In this document: positions 44,470 to 53,599 of the stretch, piece by piece
Position numbering within the stretch: position 1 is the stretch's first letter
How the letters are laid out: every line of letters starts with the position of its first letter
Assembly (NCBI RefSeq): GCF_000311865.1
Contig: NZ_HE978580.1
Span: 500,673-564,672 of the forward strand
Length of the DNA stretch: 64,000 nt
From: Peptoniphilus obesi ph1
GTDB taxonomy: Bacteria > Bacillota > Clostridia > Tissierellales > Peptoniphilaceae
Direction of reading: 5' to 3'
Made by a program: the position numbers and the translations under genes
The notes under the pieces: generated by a model
The model's input: the letters and a program-made list of their open reading frames with translations, nothing else
Databases searched by the model: none
What the model was told of the DNA's origin: nothing

Positions 44470-45270
44470 TTATGGTCTTAGTCCAAGTCCACCTTCTAGA
44501 GTTAAGGTTTCTCCTGTCATATATTTAAAGTCTGGTGAAGCTAACTGAACACAAACCCTAGCTATATCTTCTTCTGGTTTTCCAAGATAACCAATTGGTG
44601 GTATAGTAACATTTTCTTCGTAGGCTTGAGGATATTCTTCCTTAAATCTTTCAAGAGCTGCAGTGTATGCAAGAGGACATACTACATTTACATTTATGCC
44701 ATCTTTTGCCCATTCTGTTGCAGCTACTCTGGACATTCCTCTGATTCCTTCTTTGGCTGCTGCATAGGCAACTTGTCCATAATTTCCAAAAAGTCCTGCT
44801 CCTGATCCAAAGTTTATTACTGTTCCCTTACTTTCTTTTAAATAAGGATAGCAATATTTCATGTAATAAAAACTTGCATAAAGTCCAGAATAAATAGCAA
44901 GATTAAATTGGTCAGTTGTATTATCAGCTAAAGGAACTCCTGATGCAGAAGCTTGTGCTATATTAATTAAAACATCAATTCTAGAAAAAGTTTCAATAGT
45001 TTTTTCTACGACATTTTTTATAGTTTTTTCATTGTCATTGCCAGCAGAAACATCAGCTTGCAAAGCTAGAACTTTTATTCCATAATTTTCTTCAAGTTCT
45101 TTTTTCGCATCTTCTAATTTTTTTACATTTCTACCAGTTATAATTAAATTTGCTCCCTCTTTTGCATAGGCTAAGGCAACCCCATATCCTATTGCTCCTG
45201 CTGTTCCATCTTTTAGAAGGGCTTTTCCTCCTCCAGTTATTATGGCTGTTTTTCCTTTTAAATGTCCCAT
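44470..45270 (-). CDS. Short-chain dehydrogenase/reductase
   Basis: 266 residues. Cofactor motif TAIITGGGKALLKDGTAGAIGYG carries a longer insert than the usual TGxxxGxG, then NIAQASASG in place of NNAG, the catalytic Ser region VINFGSGAG and the YxxxK motif in VAYAAAKEG. The end TGETLTLEGGLGLRP is typical. It reduces or oxidises an unknown alcohol or ketone with NAD(P)(H). AAGGAGG before the ATG. It is a single-gene unit. Confidence 0.85.
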   Translation of the reverse strand: MGHLKGKTAIITGGGKALLKDGTAGAIGYGVALAYAKEGANLIITGRNVKKLEDAKKELEENYGIKVLALQADVSAGNDNEKTIKNVVEKTIETFSRIDVLINIAQASASGVPLADNTTDQFNLAIYSGLYASFYYMKYCYPYLKESKGTVINFGSGAGLFGNYGQVAYAAAKEGIRGMSRVAATEWAKDGINVNVVCPLAYTAALERFKEEYPQAYEENVTIPPIGYLGKPEEDIARVCVQLASPDFKYMTGETLTLEGGLGLRP

Positions 45271-45367
45271 AATTTCCTCCTTGTATAATATCTTAATATT
45301 AAATTTAAAATCATTATTAACTATTTGATATTTATTATATTACCCCTAAAACTTTATCTAAATAAAA

Positions 45368-45402
45368 TAATCGGCAAAAAGTAAAAACTTAATGCCGATT
45401 AG
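45368..45402 (-). terminator. Terminator after htrA (TCGGCA type)
   Basis: Minus-strand stem AATCGGCA/TGCCGATT (45401-45394/45377-45370) with inner AAGT/ACTT pairing and T-rich tail. It closely resembles the hairpin at 52767-52803. Confidence 0.7.
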
Positions 45403-45420
45403 CTTTAAAATATTTTATTT

Positions 45421-46728
45421 TTAATCTTCAAATCCGCCTAGGCCAGATTTTTGACTTCTTTCTTGTCCCCTGATCATATCTTCTTTGGCTTGTTTGTCAT
45501 TATCTACGCTATAATTACCAAAATCAACTTCTATTTCCATTTGCTTTTTATTTCTTATAACTGTTACCTTGGCCTTATCTCCTTGTGTATATTGGTATAA
45601 AACTGACTTCATTTTTGCAGTTGAATCAATATCTTGGTCTCCAATTTTAACTATAACATCGCCAACTTCTATACCTGCAACTGCAGCTGGTGAGTTGTCA
45701 TAGATTTTTATTACAAAAACTCCATTTTGGACTTTTATTTCTTGGTTTAGATATCTTCTAGCCCCTTCAACATCGACGGATAATATTCCAAGTGATGGAG
45801 AAGTATAATCTCCTGTTTCAATTACTTGTTTAATAATTGGTTTTACAAAATTTATAGGAATTGCAAATCCCATACCTTCTGCTGAAGAAACTTTTACTGT
45901 ATTTATCCCAATAACTTGTCCCTTAGAATTAAGTAGTGGTCCGCCTGAGTTACCACCGTTGATTGATGCATCAGTTTGAATTAGTCCCATCATAAATCCG
46001 CCACCATCAACTTGACCTAAATACCTATCTAGTCCTGAAACAATACCTTGTGATACAGATTTTTCAAAGGCAATATTAATTGGGTTTCCAATTGCTATTG
46101 CAGTTTCTCCAATTTCAAGTGAATCTGAATCTCCAAGATCAGCTGCTAGAAGTTTTTTGCCAGCTGGATCAATTTTTACTATGGCAAGGTCTATTCCACT
46201 ATCAACCCAAATTGGTTTTCCTCTTAATTCTGTTCCATCATCAACTATTACAGAACATTCACTTACAACTTGGTCATTTAATTTTACAACATGGGCATTG
46301 GTAAGAATATAGCCTTTTTCATCAACGACTATTCCAGATCCTGTACCAGATGCTTCAACTGAACCAAAAAATCCGTAGTCAACTTGTCCTCTTGTTGTTA
46401 TTCCTACAACAGAAGGCATGGCTTTTTTAGCAACTGCTGTTGCAACATCTAATTTCTTATCTGAATTTATTGTTATTTTTTGGCTCGCAGGTTCTGAACT
46501 AGAAGAGATGGCATTGTCTGTTAAGATTACATTGGTTATAGCAGATCCAACGATTCCTCCAAGCATAGAAAAAACTAGTGCGAGAATAATTACAGACTTA
46601 TTAGATTTTTTCTTAGGCCTTCTTTCTGGAACATAAGTCTGATCTTGGTATCTATTTTCATAATTATTATAGTTAGTATTGTCATTGTTATCGTAGTTGT
46701 TATAATTTTTATTATTATTTTCAAACAT
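45421..46728 (-). CDS. HtrA/DegP-like membrane-anchored serine protease
   Basis: 435 residues. A low-complexity Asn/Tyr cytoplasmic tail (~1-38), a basic RRPKKKSNK stretch, one membrane helix (~46-70), then the trypsin-like protease domain with catalytic His in ILTNAHVV, Asp in DSGIDLAIVKID and Ser in SINGGNSGGPLL. One PDZ domain (~320-410; SPAAVAGIEVGDVIVKIGDQ). It degrades misfolded proteins outside the membrane. AAGGGGG precedes the ATG. Divergent from the MBL-fold gene. Confidence 0.94.
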   Translation of the reverse strand: MFENNNKNYNNYDNNDNTNYNNYENRYQDQTYVPERRPKKKSNKSVIILALVFSMLGGIVGSAITNVILTDNAISSSSEPASQKITINSDKKLDVATAVAKKAMPSVVGITTRGQVDYGFFGSVEASGTGSGIVVDEKGYILTNAHVVKLNDQVVSECSVIVDDGTELRGKPIWVDSGIDLAIVKIDPAGKKLLAADLGDSDSLEIGETAIAIGNPINIAFEKSVSQGIVSGLDRYLGQVDGGGFMMGLIQTDASINGGNSGGPLLNSKGQVIGINTVKVSSAEGMGFAIPINFVKPIIKQVIETGDYTSPSLGILSVDVEGARRYLNQEIKVQNGVFVIKIYDNSPAAVAGIEVGDVIVKIGDQDIDSTAKMKSVLYQYTQGDKAKVTVIRNKKQMEIEVDFGNYSVDNDKQAKEDMIRGQERSQKSGLGGFED

Positions 46729-46835
46729 ATTATTGCCCCCTTAACTAATATTAATATAATTATTATATGTGAATAATAAATGAAATCTATTTTAAATTTC
46801 TTTAATATTGGTATCAATAAATGAGGAGGAATATT

Positions 46836-47516
46836 ATGGAAAAAATTAAAGTTAAATTTATAAAACACTCTTGCTATACATTGACTACAAAAAATTATTA
46901 TTTAGTCTTTGATTATATAGGCGGAAAACTCGATATCCCAAAAGATAAAAAAGTTTTTTTCTTTGTAACTCATAGGCACGAAGACCATTTCTCTTCTAAA
47001 ATCTTTGACTACCCAGCAGAAGCCTATATTATTTCTGATGATGTATCTGTAAAAGCAGATAACAAGATTAAATTGATAGGTCCAGATCAAGAATTAAAGC
47101 TTGACGACTTAAAAATTATTAGTCATGGCTCAACAGATGAGGGAGTTAGTTTTTATGTAGAGGCTGATGATTTTGGAGCCATCCACTGCGGAGACCTAAA
47201 TTATTGGATGTGGCCTCACTATACTAAAAAAGATATTGAAGAGATGGATGTCTGGTTTAAATCTGAAGTTGATAAGTTTAAAGACCTGAAAACAGATATT
47301 GTTATGATGCCAGTTGACCCAAGGCTTAATGAATATTATGATTTGACAGCTGATTATATTTTAAAAACAATTGATGCAAAAAACTTCTTCCCTATGCATA
47401 TGTGGGAGGACTTTGATATCTCAAAAAGATTAAAAGATAAGTATCAAGCTAGCTATCCAGATAAAATTTTGTATATAATTTCTGGAAATGGAGACGAGTT
47501 TGAAATAGAAAAATAA
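46836..47516 (+). CDS. MBL-fold metal-dependent hydrolase (UlaG-like)
   Basis: 226 residues from ATG 46836 with AGGAGGA 5 nt upstream; the ATG at 46821 overlaps that site. The metal motif VTHRHEDHFSSKIFD follows the HSCYTL start of UlaG-type proteins; further ligands are in AIHCGDLNYWMW and PMHMWEDFD. The family hydrolyses phosphate esters, lactones or nucleotides. Substrate unknown; monocistronic. Confidence 0.87.
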   Translation: MEKIKVKFIKHSCYTLTTKNYYLVFDYIGGKLDIPKDKKVFFFVTHRHEDHFSSKIFDYPAEAYIISDDVSVKADNKIKLIGPDQELKLDDLKIISHGSTDEGVSFYVEADDFGAIHCGDLNYWMWPHYTKKDIEEMDVWFKSEVDKFKDLKTDIVMMPVDPRLNEYYDLTADYILKTIDAKNFFPMHMWEDFDISKRLKDKYQASYPDKILYIISGNGDEFEIEK

Positions 47517-47552
47517 AAAGTGTGGAAGATTTATTTCTTTCACACTTTCTTT
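47515..47552. terminator. Bidirectional terminator
   Basis: Stem AAAGTGTG (47517-47524)/CACACTTT (47541-47548) with inner GAA/TTC pairs, A-run before, T-run after, between genes ending at 47516 and 47562. Confidence 0.75.
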
Positions 47553-47561
47553 TATTTGATA

Positions 47562-48983
47562 TTATTTTAAATTTTCTAGTAATTTTAAAGTATATTCCCA
47601 AATTCTCTCACTTGAACTTATGCTAAGTCTTTCTTTTGGACTATGGCAATCGTAAATATTTGGTCCGTAAGATATCATTTCACAGTCTTTTAATTTTGAT
47701 TTTAACATACCACATTCTAAGCCACCGTGAGTTGCTTCAAATCTTGCACCTTTTGAAAATACTTCTTTATAAGTTTCTTCTGCTATTTCTTTTAGTTTAT
47801 TGTCTTTTTCAAATTCCCAAGATGGATAAGAATTTACTAAGAGCATTTCAACACCAAGTCTTTCTGTCAAAATTTCAAAAATATTTAGCATAAAATCATA
47901 TTTTGAATCTCTTGATGATCTGATTGAAACCCTGTATACTAATTTATCTTCTTCAAAAATTTGAGCATTGTTAAGTGATGCTTCAGCAAGTCCCTTAAAT
48001 TCTTTTGACATGGATATAACTCCATCTGGCATTAGGATTGCAAAATCAATCAACTTATTTGTTTCTTTTTCTAAATAAGCTTCTTCTATATCTATTTCAG
48101 ATAAAGTGATTTCCATTCCTGGGTCTTGAACTTGATATTCATCTACTAATTTATCAGAAATCTCTTCAAAAACTTTTTTTGCTTTTTCTATATCTTCTAG
48201 GTAAATTTCAGTTTCTGCAAAGGAAGGAATTGCATTGTCTTTAATCCCTGCATTTATTTTTCCTATTCTCAATGGATTTTCTTTTCTGATTTCGTTTAAA
48301 ATCCTAGCTAAAATTTTTATGGCATTGGCTCTTTCTTTTGTGATCTCTTGGCCAGAGTGTCCTCCCAAAAGACCTTCAACTGTTATTTTTAAGCCTTCCT
48401 TATTTATTTTTTCTCTTGTCTTGTCAAAATAAAATTCTAAAGTTCCACCACCTGCAGAAGATAAAGTGAATACTCCTTCTTCTTCAGAGTCAATATTTAA
48501 AAGTCTTTTGCCAGATAAATCATTTCCATCAACAGCTGCTGCTCCGCCCATAGTTGTTTCTTCGCTTGTTGTGATTAAAATTTCTAGCGGTGGATGTTTT
48601 ATATCATCTGAATCTAAAATAGCAAGAGCCATGGCAACTGCTATCCCATTGTCTGCTCCAAGAGTTGTTCCATCAGCCTTGATAAAATCTCCATCTTTTA
48701 TTAATTTTATTGGGTCCTTATCAAAATCATGGTCTGATGAGTCTTCCTTTACACAAACCATGTCCATGTGTCCTTGTATGATCACTGGCACAGAATCTTC
48801 AAAACCAGGACTAGCAGGCTTTTTTATAATTACATTGTAGGCGCCATCTTGGATACATTCTAAATTTCTTTCTTTTGCAAAAGCTACTAAGTAGTCTGAA
48901 ATTCTTTTTTCATCTCCAGAACATCTTGGAATTTCAGAAATTTTTTCAAAAAATTCAAAAACTTTATCTGCACTTTTTCCCAT
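47562..48983 (-). CDS. pepD: Xaa-His dipeptidase (aminoacyl-histidine dipeptidase, PepD type)
   Basis: 473 residues, the usual M20C length. Metal sites in VIIQGHMDMVCVKEDSSDHDF, TTLGADNGIAVAMALAIL and ITTSEETTMGGAAAVDG; the lid domain is at ~200-370 (EGLLGGHSGQEITKERANAI); ATHGGLECGMLKSK and NIYDCHSPKERLSISS complete the active site. It releases the N-terminal residue from dipeptides, classically Xaa-His. It would feed peptide catabolism. Confidence 0.92.
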   Translation of the reverse strand: MGKSADKVFEFFEKISEIPRCSGDEKRISDYLVAFAKERNLECIQDGAYNVIIKKPASPGFEDSVPVIIQGHMDMVCVKEDSSDHDFDKDPIKLIKDGDFIKADGTTLGADNGIAVAMALAILDSDDIKHPPLEILITTSEETTMGGAAAVDGNDLSGKRLLNIDSEEEGVFTLSSAGGGTLEFYFDKTREKINKEGLKITVEGLLGGHSGQEITKERANAIKILARILNEIRKENPLRIGKINAGIKDNAIPSFAETEIYLEDIEKAKKVFEEISDKLVDEYQVQDPGMEITLSEIDIEEAYLEKETNKLIDFAILMPDGVISMSKEFKGLAEASLNNAQIFEEDKLVYRVSIRSSRDSKYDFMLNIFEILTERLGVEMLLVNSYPSWEFEKDNKLKEIAEETYKEVFSKGARFEATHGGLECGMLKSKLKDCEMISYGPNIYDCHSPKERLSISSSERIWEYTLKLLENLK

Positions 48984-49075
48984 TTTTTCTTTCCTCCTAA
49001 ATTTATTTAAAATACTTTACAATTTATATAAAATCTCACTGGTCTAGCTATGCTATAATCAAGAAGGGGGTTATT

Positions 49076-49804
49076 ATGAAAAATTCTTTTAATAAAAAAA
49101 TTCATTACTTTATATTTTTAATCTTAAACATATTACTCTTTTATTTTCTCGTAAAAGCAAAAGAGGTCAGCTTTGGATCTTATAATCTTAAATATTATAT
49201 TCGCTTAATTTTATTTATCTCATCAATAGCTATTGTATATCTTATAGCTTTACAAATAAAGAAAAGCGATTTTTTAAGAAATAAGACTTCCCCTCTAGTG
49301 AATATATTTTTCCTACCCTTGGCTTTATTTATACTAATTACAGATTTTAGATTTAATATAAATATTTTCAAAGTTCTATCTATAATAATATGGATAATTT
49401 CAACTTTTATCTATATTAATAATTATAACAATATATTTGACCTAGACTACAAAAAAAGCCTTATTTATCCTGATAATTTAATTTTAGTAGAGGTAATTTA
49501 TTTATTGGCATATTATTTTGCCTTAGTCTTTTTTTTAATTGGTTTTGCTTCTATAGCTCTAATATTTACTATCTTTATAATTTATTTTTCTATATATTTA
49601 GCAAACAAGTCCTACAAGACAAGACTTGATGATAGTAAAGTTTTTCCTATATTTGCCATTCTTTCTTTCTATCTTATAAGGTTTTTTAAATATTTGCCTA
49701 GACCACTACTAAGCTTTAATATTTGCTTTATACTTGCTTGTCTAGTATATTATTATCGTTGCTATCATAAGAAAAATAAAAATGATAATTTTACGGAGGT
49801 GTAA
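49076..49804 (+). CDS. Hypothetical multi-pass membrane protein
   Basis: 242 residues with seven or so hydrophobic segments (about residues 9-27, 38-58, 77-93, 97-117, 134-158, 160-178 and 196-228) and only short polar loops. No family motif seen. GAAGGGGG lies 5 nt before the ATG, with an extended -10 (TGCTATAAT, 49051-49059). The last codons contain GGAGGTG, the ribosome binding site of mgtE, so translation of the two is coupled. Confidence 0.75.
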   Translation: MKNSFNKKIHYFIFLILNILLFYFLVKAKEVSFGSYNLKYYIRLILFISSIAIVYLIALQIKKSDFLRNKTSPLVNIFFLPLALFILITDFRFNINIFKVLSIIIWIISTFIYINNYNNIFDLDYKKSLIYPDNLILVEVIYLLAYYFALVFFLIGFASIALIFTIFIIYFSIYLANKSYKTRLDDSKVFPIFAILSFYLIRFFKYLPRPLLSFNICFILACLVYYYRCYHKKNKNDNFTEV

Positions 49805-49807
49805 GAA

Positions 49808-51166
49808 TTGGATTACAATGAATACAAAGAATACAGAGATTATTATCAAGAATTAATAGAAAAAAAACATTTAAAAGATTTAAAAGATTCTGTAAGTGAA
49901 CTAAATGTTGTTGATATAGCAGAAATCATTGAGGACTTAGATGACCAAGAAATGCTTCTAGTTTTTAGGATGCTACCTAAAGAAAAAAGTGCTGAAGTAT
50001 TTTCCTACATGGAAGTCTACAATCAATTAAGAATAGTAAATTCAATAACAGAACCAGAGTTACAAAACTTACTAGAAAAGATGAACTTTGATGATAGGAT
50101 TGACTTGATTGAGGAAATGCCTGCCAATGTTGTTACCAAAGTACTTGCACAGGCACCCCCAAATGAAAGAAAATTAATAAATGAATTTTTAAGATATCCA
50201 GAAGATTCTGCTGGATCAATAATGACAATAGAATATGTCTCTTTAAAACCTGATATGACAGTAAAAGAAGCCATGCTTCATATTAAAAATACTGGCATGC
50301 ATAAGGAAACAATCTACACTTGTTATGTAGAAAATGAATACAAGATGTTACTTGGTTTTGTAACTTTAAGAAGTCTTGTTGTTTCTGATCCAAACCAACA
50401 AATAAAAGACATAATGGAAGAAGATGTTGTCAGTGTTACAACAACAGATGACCAAGAAGAAGTTGCAGATAAATTTGTAAAGTATGGTTACATTGCCCTT
50501 CCAGTTGTGGATAATGAATATAGACTATGTGGTATCATAACTTTTGATGACGTTTTAGATGTCGTAACAGAAGAGGCTACAGAAGACTTCCACAGGATGG
50601 CTGCTGTTAACCCTTCAGAAAATGAATACTTAGACCAAACCGCTTGGCAACTTGCAAAAAACAGGATTCCCTGGCTTTTAGTTTTGATGGTTTCAGCAAC
50701 TTTAACATCTGGAATAATAAGTAATTATAATTATATAATTTCTCAATATATTATTTTAACAACTTTCATTCCTATGATTACTGATACTGGTGGTAACTCA
50801 GGTAGCCAATCATCAACTATAATAATAAGGGCCTTGGCAACAGATGAAATCGGTTTGTCAAATGCTCTTCCTGTAATATTTAAGGAAATGAGAGTCGGTA
50901 TAATATGTGGTGGAGTGCTAAGTGTAGTTAACTTCCTTAGATTAATTTTCCTATCTAAGGTTGAGATCCATATTTCATTTTTAGTATCTTTAACCTTATT
51001 TACAACTGTAGTTTTAGCTAAGGTCATGGGCGCCCTACTTCCAATGGGAGCAAAGAAAATACATCTTGACCCAGCTATAATGGCATCAGCCCTAATAACA
51101 ACAATAATTGACTCCGTAGTTCTAATGATCTACTTTGGTCTTGCAACAAAAATATTAGGAGCTTAA
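49808..51166 (+). CDS. mgtE: Magnesium transporter MgtE
   Basis: 452 residues, TTG start with GGAGGTG 6 nt upstream. MgtE N domain of helical repeats (~1-130; IAEIIEDLDDQEMLLVFRML), two CBS domains (~135-255; PEDSAGSIMTIEYVSLK then VADKFVKYGYIALPVVD), and five membrane helices with the conserved DTGGNSGSQSSTI pore segment and ALITTIIDSVVLMIYF. Intracellular Mg is sensed by the N and CBS parts. Confidence 0.95.
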   Translation: MDYNEYKEYRDYYQELIEKKHLKDLKDSVSELNVVDIAEIIEDLDDQEMLLVFRMLPKEKSAEVFSYMEVYNQLRIVNSITEPELQNLLEKMNFDDRIDLIEEMPANVVTKVLAQAPPNERKLINEFLRYPEDSAGSIMTIEYVSLKPDMTVKEAMLHIKNTGMHKETIYTCYVENEYKMLLGFVTLRSLVVSDPNQQIKDIMEEDVVSVTTTDDQEEVADKFVKYGYIALPVVDNEYRLCGIITFDDVLDVVTEEATEDFHRMAAVNPSENEYLDQTAWQLAKNRIPWLLVLMVSATLTSGIISNYNYIISQYIILTTFIPMITDTGGNSGSQSSTIIIRALATDEIGLSNALPVIFKEMRVGIICGGVLSVVNFLRLIFLSKVEIHISFLVSLTLFTTVVLAKVMGALLPMGAKKIHLDPAIMASALITTIIDSVVLMIYFGLATKILGA

Positions 51167-51184
51167 TTTCGATAATTTTTATTT

Positions 51185-51219
51185 AAAGCTATGATATTTT
51201 TCATAGCTTTTCTTATTTT
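51185..51219 (+). terminator. Terminator after mgtE
   Basis: Stem AAAGCTATGA/TCATAGCTTT with a 6-nt loop and a T-rich tail. Confidence 0.8.
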
Positions 51220-51239
51220 TAATAATTTTGTGCAAAGAA

Positions 51240-51271
51240 AAATCCTGCTTATTTACAGGATCTTTTTTTCT
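51240..51271 (-). terminator. Terminator after the zinc-ribbon/SH3-like gene
   Basis: Stem ATCCTG (51242-51247)/CAGGAT (51256-51261), loop of 8 nt, flanked by A and T runs, so it can act on either strand. Confidence 0.6.
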
Positions 51272-51313
51272 TTAAATTTTATTTTTAATCTAGTCTTAAA
51301 TATTGGAATAATA

Positions 51314-52645
51314 TCAGTTAGATTCGAGTATCATATCATCTGTTGATACCCACCAGTTTTTGTTAGGACTTGTATTTACCCAATAGACTCCATCGACTAC
51401 TGCTATATCATAAAACCTAACTTCATCTTCCATAATCCAATAGCCGACTTTTTTATTTCCTCTGCCTGGAGCATCATATAGATAGGCTTTTTCTACACTT
51501 ATAAGTCCAAAATCTCCGATATCTATATCATAATATCCATAATAACTATCGGACCTTTGGGAAAGTGATTCTTGATATTCTGCTTCTCTTTCTTTTTCAG
51601 CCTCTTCTTCTTTTATTTTATCTTCCAATTCTTTTTTCTTTGAATTGACAATTTCAAGCAGACCAGAAATATATTGGTCATCTGGATCTATAACTAATAA
51701 ATCTTCCAATAATTTTTGAGATTCTTCATAATCTTCTAAATTGACATTTAAATCAAGTTTTTTGTTTAAATTTGCTTCAAAACTAGCATATAAACTATTT
51801 AATTCATCATCATCTCTTACTGATCCAAGTTCCATCGCCTTTAGTCTTTTATAGGCTTCTACAAATTCATAATTGTTGATTAATTCTCTAATATTGGCAC
51901 TCTTCTCTTCAATTTCTTTAAGTGATCCAATTTTGTCTATTTCTTTTTTATATTTTGGATCTTTAGTTAGATTATAAAGTTCTTGGTTTATCTCAGCCAT
52001 TCTTTTATAGTTTTTATCTACTTCTTCAGTCTTAAGGGATTGTTCTAGCAATTTAATTTTTTTATTCTTATTTGCATCGTAAACAATGTAACTAGTTATC
52101 AAAGCTATTATTACAAGTCCAATAATACTTCCTATAATAATTTTATTTCTAGTCTTATTATCTTTAAAGTCTTCCCTGTCATTTCTTTTGTTAGTATCTT
52201 CAAATCTATCGTTTCTAGTATGAGATTTGTTGTTATCTTCAAAGCTATTATTCCTCGAATAAGAATTATTAGGTCTTTCAAAATTATCATTTCTTGGATA
52301 GGATTTGTTAATTTCTTCAAGATTTTCTTTTTTTATGTATAAGGTATCGTCTTCTCCAAAGCTATCTTCAAATTTATTTTCAGAATTATTTTTAGAATTA
52401 TCTACAGCTTTATTTTCAGAGCTTTTTCCAGACTTGTTTTCAGATTTATCTTCAATTCTGTTTTCAGCTTTATTTTCAAATTTATCTTCTGTTTTATTCT
52501 CTACTTTATTTTCGGGTTTGTTTTCAATCTTGTTTTCATTTTTATCTTCTAATTTATTTTCAAAGTTCTCAGAAAGATTGCTTCCACATTTTTCACAAAA
52601 TTTCGCTGATTCCTCATTTTCAAAACCGCAATTATAACATCTCAT
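51314..52645 (-). CDS. Zinc-ribbon membrane protein with repeat tracts and SH3-like C-terminus
   Basis: 443 residues. N-terminal zinc ribbon CYNCGFENEESAKFCEKCG (four Cys), then an ENKxE(N/D)K repeat tract (~28-85), then four or so copies of a RNxxFExxN motif (~118-160), a membrane helix (~172-192), a coiled-coil-type helical region (~195-365) and a C-terminal beta domain of ~75 residues (VEKAYLYDAPGRGNKKVGYW) resembling bacterial SH3. Function unknown; such proteins may sense or organise the envelope. AGGAG is 8 nt before the ATG. Confidence 0.8.
   Translation of the reverse strand: MRCYNCGFENEESAKFCEKCGSNLSENFENKLEDKNENKIENKPENKVENKTEDKFENKAENRIEDKSENKSGKSSENKAVDNSKNNSENKFEDSFGEDDTLYIKKENLEEINKSYPRNDNFERPNNSYSRNNSFEDNNKSHTRNDRFEDTNKRNDREDFKDNKTRNKIIIGSIIGLVIIALITSYIVYDANKNKKIKLLEQSLKTEEVDKNYKRMAEINQELYNLTKDPKYKKEIDKIGSLKEIEEKSANIRELINNYEFVEAYKRLKAMELGSVRDDDELNSLYASFEANLNKKLDLNVNLEDYEESQKLLEDLLVIDPDDQYISGLLEIVNSKKKELEDKIKEEEAEKEREAEYQESLSQRSDSYYGYYDIDIGDFGLISVEKAYLYDAPGRGNKKVGYWIMEDEVRFYDIAVVDGVYWVNTSPNKNWWVSTDDMILESN
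52429..52570. repeat. Degenerate ENK-coding repeat tract
   Basis: On the minus strand, roughly 12-bp units (GAAAATAAA with variable linkers) code a run of ENKxE(N/D)K units after the zinc ribbon. The high similarity of units suggests expansion by slippage. Confidence 0.6.
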
Positions 52646-52766
52646 ATCTCCAGCTCCTATATTATTTTTATTAGGTATAATCGGTATAGTTTCTTATATT
52701 AATTATATATTATATAAAGTTTTTATTTAATAGATTTGTTAATTTATATATTAATTTTAATCACAT

Positions 52767-52803
52767 AAAAAAATCGGCACAAAGTTTAAACTTCATGCCG
52801 AAT
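52767..52803 (-). terminator. Terminator after ldt gene (TCGGCA type)
   Basis: Outer stem TCGGCA (52774-52779)/TGCCGA (52796-52801) and inner perfect palindrome AAGTTTAAACTT (52782-52793), with a U-run on the minus strand. Near copy of 45370-45400. Confidence 0.75.
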
Positions 52804-52823
52804 ATTTTTATACTAGCTTACTT

Positions 52824-53594
52824 TTAAAATACTAAAAGCTCCCCAGTTTTATAGTTTTCTTCTTGTGGTTGTTCTTGTGCTGGTGCTTCTTGTTTTTTAG
52901 GTGCATATTCTACATTTTGTTTTACTCCCCAAGCTTCTAGCTCTGCATCGGTTCCAATCCAAACTGGCATGCCAACTTTTGCTCTTGGAAAAATAAATGT
53001 TTCAATATCATAATTAAACATTCTTATACATCCATTTGATGAATATGTTCCTATTTGTACTGGTTTTATTGTTCCATGTATTCCATAACCTGATTGGCCT
53101 GGTATACTAAGTCCCATCCATCTTTCTCCTAGAGGATTGTTTGGATCATTTGCTGCTACTGGTTTGTATTTTCCACCCATGCCTCCCCAAGCTGGATTTA
53201 CGTGTTTGTTAGCAATTTTTGCTTTTGCTGATGGAGTTGGTGTTGCGCTTGTTCCAAGGCAAACTGGAAATTTATACATTGGAGACTTGCCCTTATAATA
53301 AGTTAATGTTTTTTTAGATTTATTCACTACTATCCATTCTCCGCTTGTTGGAGCCTTGCTTATTTCATCTCTTACTACCATATCTGGGCCATAAAGAACT
53401 TTGTAAGTTAAATCATCTATTCCGCCTGATACTGGAATATTTGAAATTGCTTGAAATCTTTTTATTTCCGCAGTTCTTTCTGCACCCTTTTTATCCATAA
53501 AATTATTTGGTCTTACATAATTTGCAAAGACTTGCATTGGCATAAGACAAATTACAAAAATTAATAAAAAACTAATTATCTTTTTTCTTGTCAC
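52824..53594 (-). CDS. L,D-transpeptidase (YkuD domain)
   Basis: 256 residues, GTG start (GGAG 8 nt upstream, at the end of uvrA). Signal peptide IISFLLIFVICLMPMQVFA. A short peptidoglycan-binding-like N-part (IKRFQAISNIPVSGGIDDLT) precedes the YkuD domain (~85-215): WIVVNKSKKTLTYY, GYGIHGTIKPVQIG and SNGCIRMFNYDIE with the catalytic Cys. The Pro/Gln/Glu-rich tail may span the wall. It makes 3-3 cross-links or anchors proteins to meso-DAP peptidoglycan, consistent with the Ddh route in this window. It follows uvrA by 5 bp. Confidence 0.9.
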   Translation of the reverse strand: MTRKKIISFLLIFVICLMPMQVFANYVRPNNFMDKKGAERTAEIKRFQAISNIPVSGGIDDLTYKVLYGPDMVVRDEISKAPTSGEWIVVNKSKKTLTYYKGKSPMYKFPVCLGTSATPTPSAKAKIANKHVNPAWGGMGGKYKPVAANDPNNPLGERWMGLSIPGQSGYGIHGTIKPVQIGTYSSNGCIRMFNYDIETFIFPRAKVGMPVWIGTDAELEAWGVKQNVEYAPKKQEAPAQEQPQEENYKTGELLVF

Positions 53595-53599
53595 TTTCC

